64,000 bases of DNA from Nocardioides sp. Its GTDB lineage: Bacteria > Actinomycetota > Actinomycetes > Propionibacteriales > Nocardioidaceae. The notes under the pieces are model-generated. The model had not been told where the DNA came from, searched no databases, and saw nothing but the letters and a program-made list of their open reading frames with translations. This document shows, one piece after another, positions 63,939-64,000 of the stretch (its first letter is position 1; the number at the start of each line of letters is the position of its first letter). The stretch covers positions 16,930 through 80,929 of the forward strand of contig PBYI01000046.1 in the NCBI GenBank assembly GCA_002729525.1, given 5' to 3'. A program made the position numbers and the translations under genes.

Positions 63939-63974
63939 GAGGCGCCCGTCCCGATTGCTCGGGGCGGGCGCCTC
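63939..63974 (+). terminator. 16-bp stem with tetraloop near the window end
   Basis: gaggcgcccgtcccga (63939-63954) pairs with tcggggcgggcgcctc (63959-63974) around TTGC with one G-T pair. It is the strongest hairpin of the window, 320 bases after rdgB; it may end rdgB transcription or belong to the next gene. Confidence 0.75.
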
Positions 63975-64000
63975 GTGCTTCGTCGATGTCGTCGGTGGTG

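Overview
The window is about 64 kb of very GC-rich DNA from an actinobacterium, most probably a Nocardioides-like member of the Propionibacteriales. This rests on base composition, codon use, many GTG starts and gene order shared with Mycobacterium (recalled, not searched). It looks like ordinary chromosome, densely coded on both strands. There is no phage, insertion sequence, CRISPR array or tRNA gene. The one stable RNA gene is ssrA (tmRNA).

Left part (1-15 kb). Two Tad/Flp pilus pseudopilin-type genes (the first cut by the window edge) are followed by a secreted Gly/Lys/Asn-rich surface protein, a class F-like sortase and a CAP-domain protein. Next comes the conserved block prfB, (a divergent membrane protein), ftsE, ftsX, a coiled-coil M23 peptidase and smpB, which joins cell-division peptidoglycan hydrolysis to ribosome rescue. 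An amidohydrolase, a DinB/maleylpyruvate-isomerase-like protein, a nucleoside deaminase and a DUF222-HNH endonuclease gene with an SOS box follow. Then come a secreted protein and ssrA, the RNA partner of SmpB.

Cell-envelope locus (14.5-22 kb). A minus-strand operon with overlapping stop/start codons reads HAD-UbiA fusion, DprE1, DprE2, polytopic GT-C-like protein. This is the decaprenylphosphoryl-arabinose pathway plus a likely glycosyltransferase user. It is bracketed by two paralogous secreted SGNH proteins with Asp/Glu-Pro linkers. DprE1 carries Ala where the mycobacterial enzyme has the benzothiazinone-reactive Cys.

Middle (22-52 kb). This stretch holds a methyltransferase, a zinc dehydrogenase, a low-complexity membrane-anchored protein, a Ktr/Trk potassium system and a YcaQ-like protein. 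It continues with a HIT protein, a large secreted metzincin, FabG, a DUF3048 lipoprotein and a TetR regulator with a clear palindromic operator. After those come YqgE, DUF3039 plus an SF2 helicase, a three-gene WXG100/ESX-like operon, a divergent HxlR/thioesterase pair, a NagD-type phosphatase, two regulator-MFS pairs, ribokinase and enoyl-CoA hydratase.

Right part (52-63.6 kb). Gene order closely follows M. tuberculosis Rv1331-Rv1341: clpS, DUF2017, mec (JAMM), cysO, cysM, murI, an MBL phosphodiesterase-like gene, rph, rdgB. The insertions are a NYN nuclease, a DUF3152 protease, a phosphodiesterase, an ABC exporter and an SGNH hydrolase. The CysO-like protein ends Gly-Gly-Cys rather than Gly-Gly. 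The ABC ATPase gene has an in-frame amber codon in its signature motif.

A recurring feature is a TANNNT (sometimes CANNNT) box 6-8 nt before the start codon with no Shine-Dalgarno sequence. At least twenty genes show it, which suggests widespread leaderless transcription; I used it to choose many starts.
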